Positions 61,101 to 64,000 of a stretch of 64,000 nt of DNA are shown here, one piece after another. This DNA comes from Chamaea fasciata (lineage: Eukaryota > Chordata > Aves > Passeriformes > Sylviidae). The notes under the pieces were generated by a model, which ran no database searches, was not told the origin of the DNA, and worked only from the letters and a program-made list of their open reading frames with translations. The stretch spans positions 34,782,060 through 34,846,059 of the forward strand of contig JARCOQ010000004.1 of assembly GCA_029207755.1 (NCBI GenBank), written 5' to 3'. Position 1 is the stretch's first letter; each line of letters begins with the position of its first letter. Made by a program: the position numbers and the translations under genes.

Positions 61101-63898
61101 AGGAAATAAGGCTTTTATGAGGCTTTATGGGAGCATAACTTATATGCTCAGAAAAAGAAGTAGGATATTTTGAATAAAATATAGAAAGAGCAAAGCAGCA
61201 ATTAAGAGAACTGATTAAGAATAGAATATTACTTCCTTTGAATTACTTTGAACTATTAGGGGAAAAAAGAGGAAAATCAGAAAAAAAAAAGTAGAAGTTT
61301 TGTCGCTTTAAAGTTTACTTAATTTACATTGTTCTACTTCTGCAAAGGCCAGGTATCATTTTCTTTGTTTTGTTTGGGAGGTCAGTTTTATATGGTACAA
61401 CTGAAGAATCGCTTTGTTACTTTAGAGGTGTGCAACTCTTGACACCATAAACAGCGCTGATGGACTAAAAAATAATGGGCAGCAGTAAATCTGTCTTTCC
61501 TGTCTTATCCTGTTAAATGACAGGGAAGGGGACCACTTACTTTAATTTATAGGAGATAATTATACAGTTGTAAAACCCTGCTGCAGGCTTCTCTTTGTTT
61601 ACATCGCATATTTAATACTGGAATAATTTTAATTCCATTTTAATACTTGAATAATACTGGAAAAAATAATACTGGAATAATTAGAGCCGAAGTTGTTATC
61701 ATGATCTATTTTCTTGTAATTCTTAACTAGGAAAAACAGGCAACTTACAGAAGAAATGGACTGGTTTCAATAGACTTCAACTAACTTAGGGTAGATACCC
61801 CAAGCAAGAGTGTAAATAACAAAAGAGCAATTTATTAATCAGAAGTCATTACCTGCTGAATACTTGACACATTTTACAGAAGGTATTCTTAAATTCTATT
61901 TCTTAGCTGATGGGCAACAATGACAGATTTGCCTTGAATATTGACGATCTCCAGTGGAGAGTTTAATTTTAATTCAAGGCAGTCCAATCACAGCAAGGCC
62001 TTTTTTAGCTCTGGGAAACTGCATTAATTTTCAGATAAATAATAACCAGGTTTTGCAATAATTTTTGCCCTCCTCCTATGCTCCAACCTACTATTCAGCT
62101 GAAAACAGAAGTATCATATCTCATTTGAAAAAGCTTGAATGGCATCACATTTATCAGTTCACTTTAGAAATAACATTTACTACACCAATAAACAGGCTGT
62201 GGCCTCCCCATTACGAAGCATTTCGTGGAGAGTTGGGGAGTCAAAGGCATGCTTTAGCCTGGAGACTCAGGATGGAAGGCGATAGACTCTTGGTAGTGAT
62301 GTATGGGAGCAAGAGGAAACATTGTGTGCTTGGTTATCCCCCTAAGTGCACCAGCAGAAGGTCATGCAGGGAGCTGCTCATGGTAGATGGAATGCACTGT
62401 CTTAGAGAGGGTTGAGTTTTACACAGGAGAATTATTACATTGTGCCTGGCCAACTTTCTGGATGTGATTTTTAATTTTTTAATTTTTCCTCTCCCCCTTA
62501 AAATACATGTAAATCAATTTTTACATTTTATTTAGCACTTTCCCCTTCTCTGATCCAGGTAATTGTCTTTCATCCAAATATGACAAACATTTCAGGCAAG
62601 ATGACTGAAGCAAACTCAACAGGCAGTGTCCTGGACTCTGAATCTCCCATTAGGAGCTGTACAAGGTGAAAGGTGCACTCTTCAGCTTGAATTTCATGGC
62701 AGCACTTGGACTCTACTCAGAAGCTACTCCTCTGTTCTAACATCCACTAGGTAGCGAGATAGGGACATCCAGCTCTAAAAATAGCATGCTGTATCCAGGT
62801 GGAGTTCCAGGAGTGAATGACTGCTGGGAGAAGATGTAGGTTACTTTTCTCCTACTTCCAGGATATGATCTAGAGGTCAAGGTGGAATGTGCCTGACAAT
62901 GTGCCTTTGGAAGTGACTTTCACTAACAACATCAAAATCCAGGAGCTAAAATCCAAAGTAATGGTCATACAGTGCAAATCTGGGTAACACTAACATGTCT
63001 GTGGATCTCTCAATGGGAATTCCACTCAAAATCCACAACATGTGGGACATCTGTCCTCTGTTGTCCCAGGAACTGCTGTTCTCCTGTAGTACTAGCCTAT
63101 GGAAAACCTTTGCCAGGCATTTCTCTCTCTGCAAGAGTTGCCCATAGCCGTGTACCTAGTCACAGGAATTGGTTCAGGTCAGCAGCATCTGCCCAGGCAA
63201 AGAGGTTTTCCTGCAGAAAAGCATTGCTGGGTCTCTGCTGCCCTGCTTCACAAGCTGGAGACTTCTGGAGACCCTTTGTCACTGTGGTAGCTGGACTTGG
63301 TGCTTTGCAGCTGTGCTGCGCAAATGTAAGGTAGATGAAGATCATGGGAAGGTAAGTGGTCCATTTCTGTAAAACAAGGGAAGGCTTAAATCTAGCAAGG
63401 GGTTAAAAAATACTAGGCACATGTTTTAACTAGATAATTCTCAGAAAATACTTTGATCCATATTGCAGCATTGCCTCTCAAAGCTCAAGTGCTTAAGCAA
63501 TTGTAACTTTCTGCTGTTCTGTATACTTTAATGGATGGTTGATATGGAAGAGTCCTTACTTTTACATCGTGGTGTAACAGATGTAATGTATTTATATACT
63601 TACATTTAAACTATTTATATAAGGAAATAAACATCAGCATTTAAACATTTTTAAAGTATCAAATAATAAAACTTTGGTAACTTCCAAATTTACAATAACA
63701 CAATACAGCTAAGTTTGTTAGGTAGAGGTGCTGGTCTGAAAATGTAGGACTTCAAGATGTTGCACAGAACTGCTAGAAGAGTGTCCATCCCTTAGATGGT
63801 GCTAATTTAAATTCTGTCACATAGCACTAGAAATCTCTAGGAAGGGTTGTGCAGGCATTTAAAAAAAAAGTATATAGTCACTTGTCTATGAAGGAGCT
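54693..63898. other. Long gene-free stretch, about 9.2 kb
   Basis: No CR1, LTR or RNA gene recognised. It contains poly(A) at 55072-55110 (A39) and an A-rich tract at about 58648-58679. A locally GC-richer patch at about 58860-59700 includes several short frames and a TATAAAA-like word (about 58949-58956) but nothing I can identify. Frames at 59930-60277 (+) and 59856-60245 (-) overlap antisense, as do those at 62972-63334 (+) and 63160-63345 (-). None shows a domain. Confidence 0.45.
55072..55110 (+). repeat. Poly(A), 39 bp
   Basis: An uninterrupted run of 39 A. The bases to its left do not look like a CR1 end (avian CR1 lacks poly(A) tails) and I see no other retrotransposed sequence, so its origin is unclear. 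Confidence 0.95.
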
Positions 63899-64000
63899 TG
63901 TTCTGGTTTTGACTGGGGTAGTTAATTTCTGTCACAGTAGCTATTGCTATAAATGATCAAGAGCCAATCCAAAATCCAAAGATTTATTTAGCAATTTCAG
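63899..64000 (+). mobile_element. Possible start of an LTR, cut by the window edge
   Basis: TGTTCTGGTTTTGACTGGGG followed by 'tagttaattt' and 'cacagtagct' resembles the first 50 or so bases of avian ERV LTRs as I remember them. The reverse complement of the right end of 30416-31007 is related. The following 50 bases do not match that family, so this may be another subfamily or a truncated copy. Confidence 0.35.

Noticed and set aside
62065..62415. 116-codon plus-strand frame
   Set aside because: It needs a non-ATG start, is compositionally like the surrounding DNA and matches nothing I recognise.
63099..63355. Exon-like sequence ending at a GGGAAG/GTAAGT donor near 63351
   Set aside because: The donor is good, but there is no matching acceptor at a sensible distance, and three frames plus the antisense are open. 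One splice-like signal is not enough.

Overview
The window looks like AT-rich, gene-poor nuclear DNA from a bird, probably a passerine. Two things point there. First, at least seven CR1 LINE 3' ends carry the avian tail of ATTCTATG/ATTCTGTG-type 8-mers, and they lie in both orientations. Second, several LTR insertions look like avian, especially passerine, endogenous retrovirus families as I remember them. I found no host protein-coding gene, tRNA, rRNA, CRISPR array or prokaryote-like operon. Nearly all short open frames outside the retroviral elements look like chance frames or translated microsatellites. The window could be intergenic or lie inside a very long intron.

Layout. 1-14790: old CR1 fragments, a 480-bp purine tetranucleotide satellite inside a CR1 (952-1434), an AAT array (7051-7098), an LTR-like insertion (8500-8959) and a CCCTTT/CCCTCT hexanucleotide array (11457-11583). 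14791-15620: a solo LTR with a 5-bp target-site duplication (TSD). 20039-26617: a complete minus-strand provirus of the same LTR family. It has TSD AAGTG, two LTRs, a primer-binding site (PBS) and decayed gag, protease, reverse transcriptase, RNase H and integrase, with no env. Its RT, CCHC-less Gag and 5-bp TSD point to the ERVL (class III) lineage. 27430-34279: two more CR1 pairs or fragments and two more LTRs (30416-31007 and 33591-34274, the latter with TSD TACAG). 42587-46265: a young plus-strand 3.67-kb element with a 6-bp TSD, 403-bp LTRs, a PBS, a polypurine tract and only a gag 5' remnant. I read it as a non-autonomous ERVK-like retrotransposon. 53426-54255: a second solo LTR of the ERVL-like family. 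54593-55110: compound microsatellite and a 39-bp poly(A). 63899-64000: what looks like the first bases of another LTR, cut by the window edge.

How the parts relate. One ERVL-like family inserted three times in 64 kb: two copies collapsed to solo LTRs by LTR-LTR recombination and one kept its interior. Its two LTRs differ at roughly 30-40 positions by eye (about 4-5%). The ERVK-like element's LTRs differ at about seven of 403, so it is the more recent insertion. The ERVK-like element keeps cis signals (LTR promoter and poly(A) signal, PBS, PPT) but almost no coding capacity, so it would have needed proteins from another element. Every proviral gene in the window is visibly broken.
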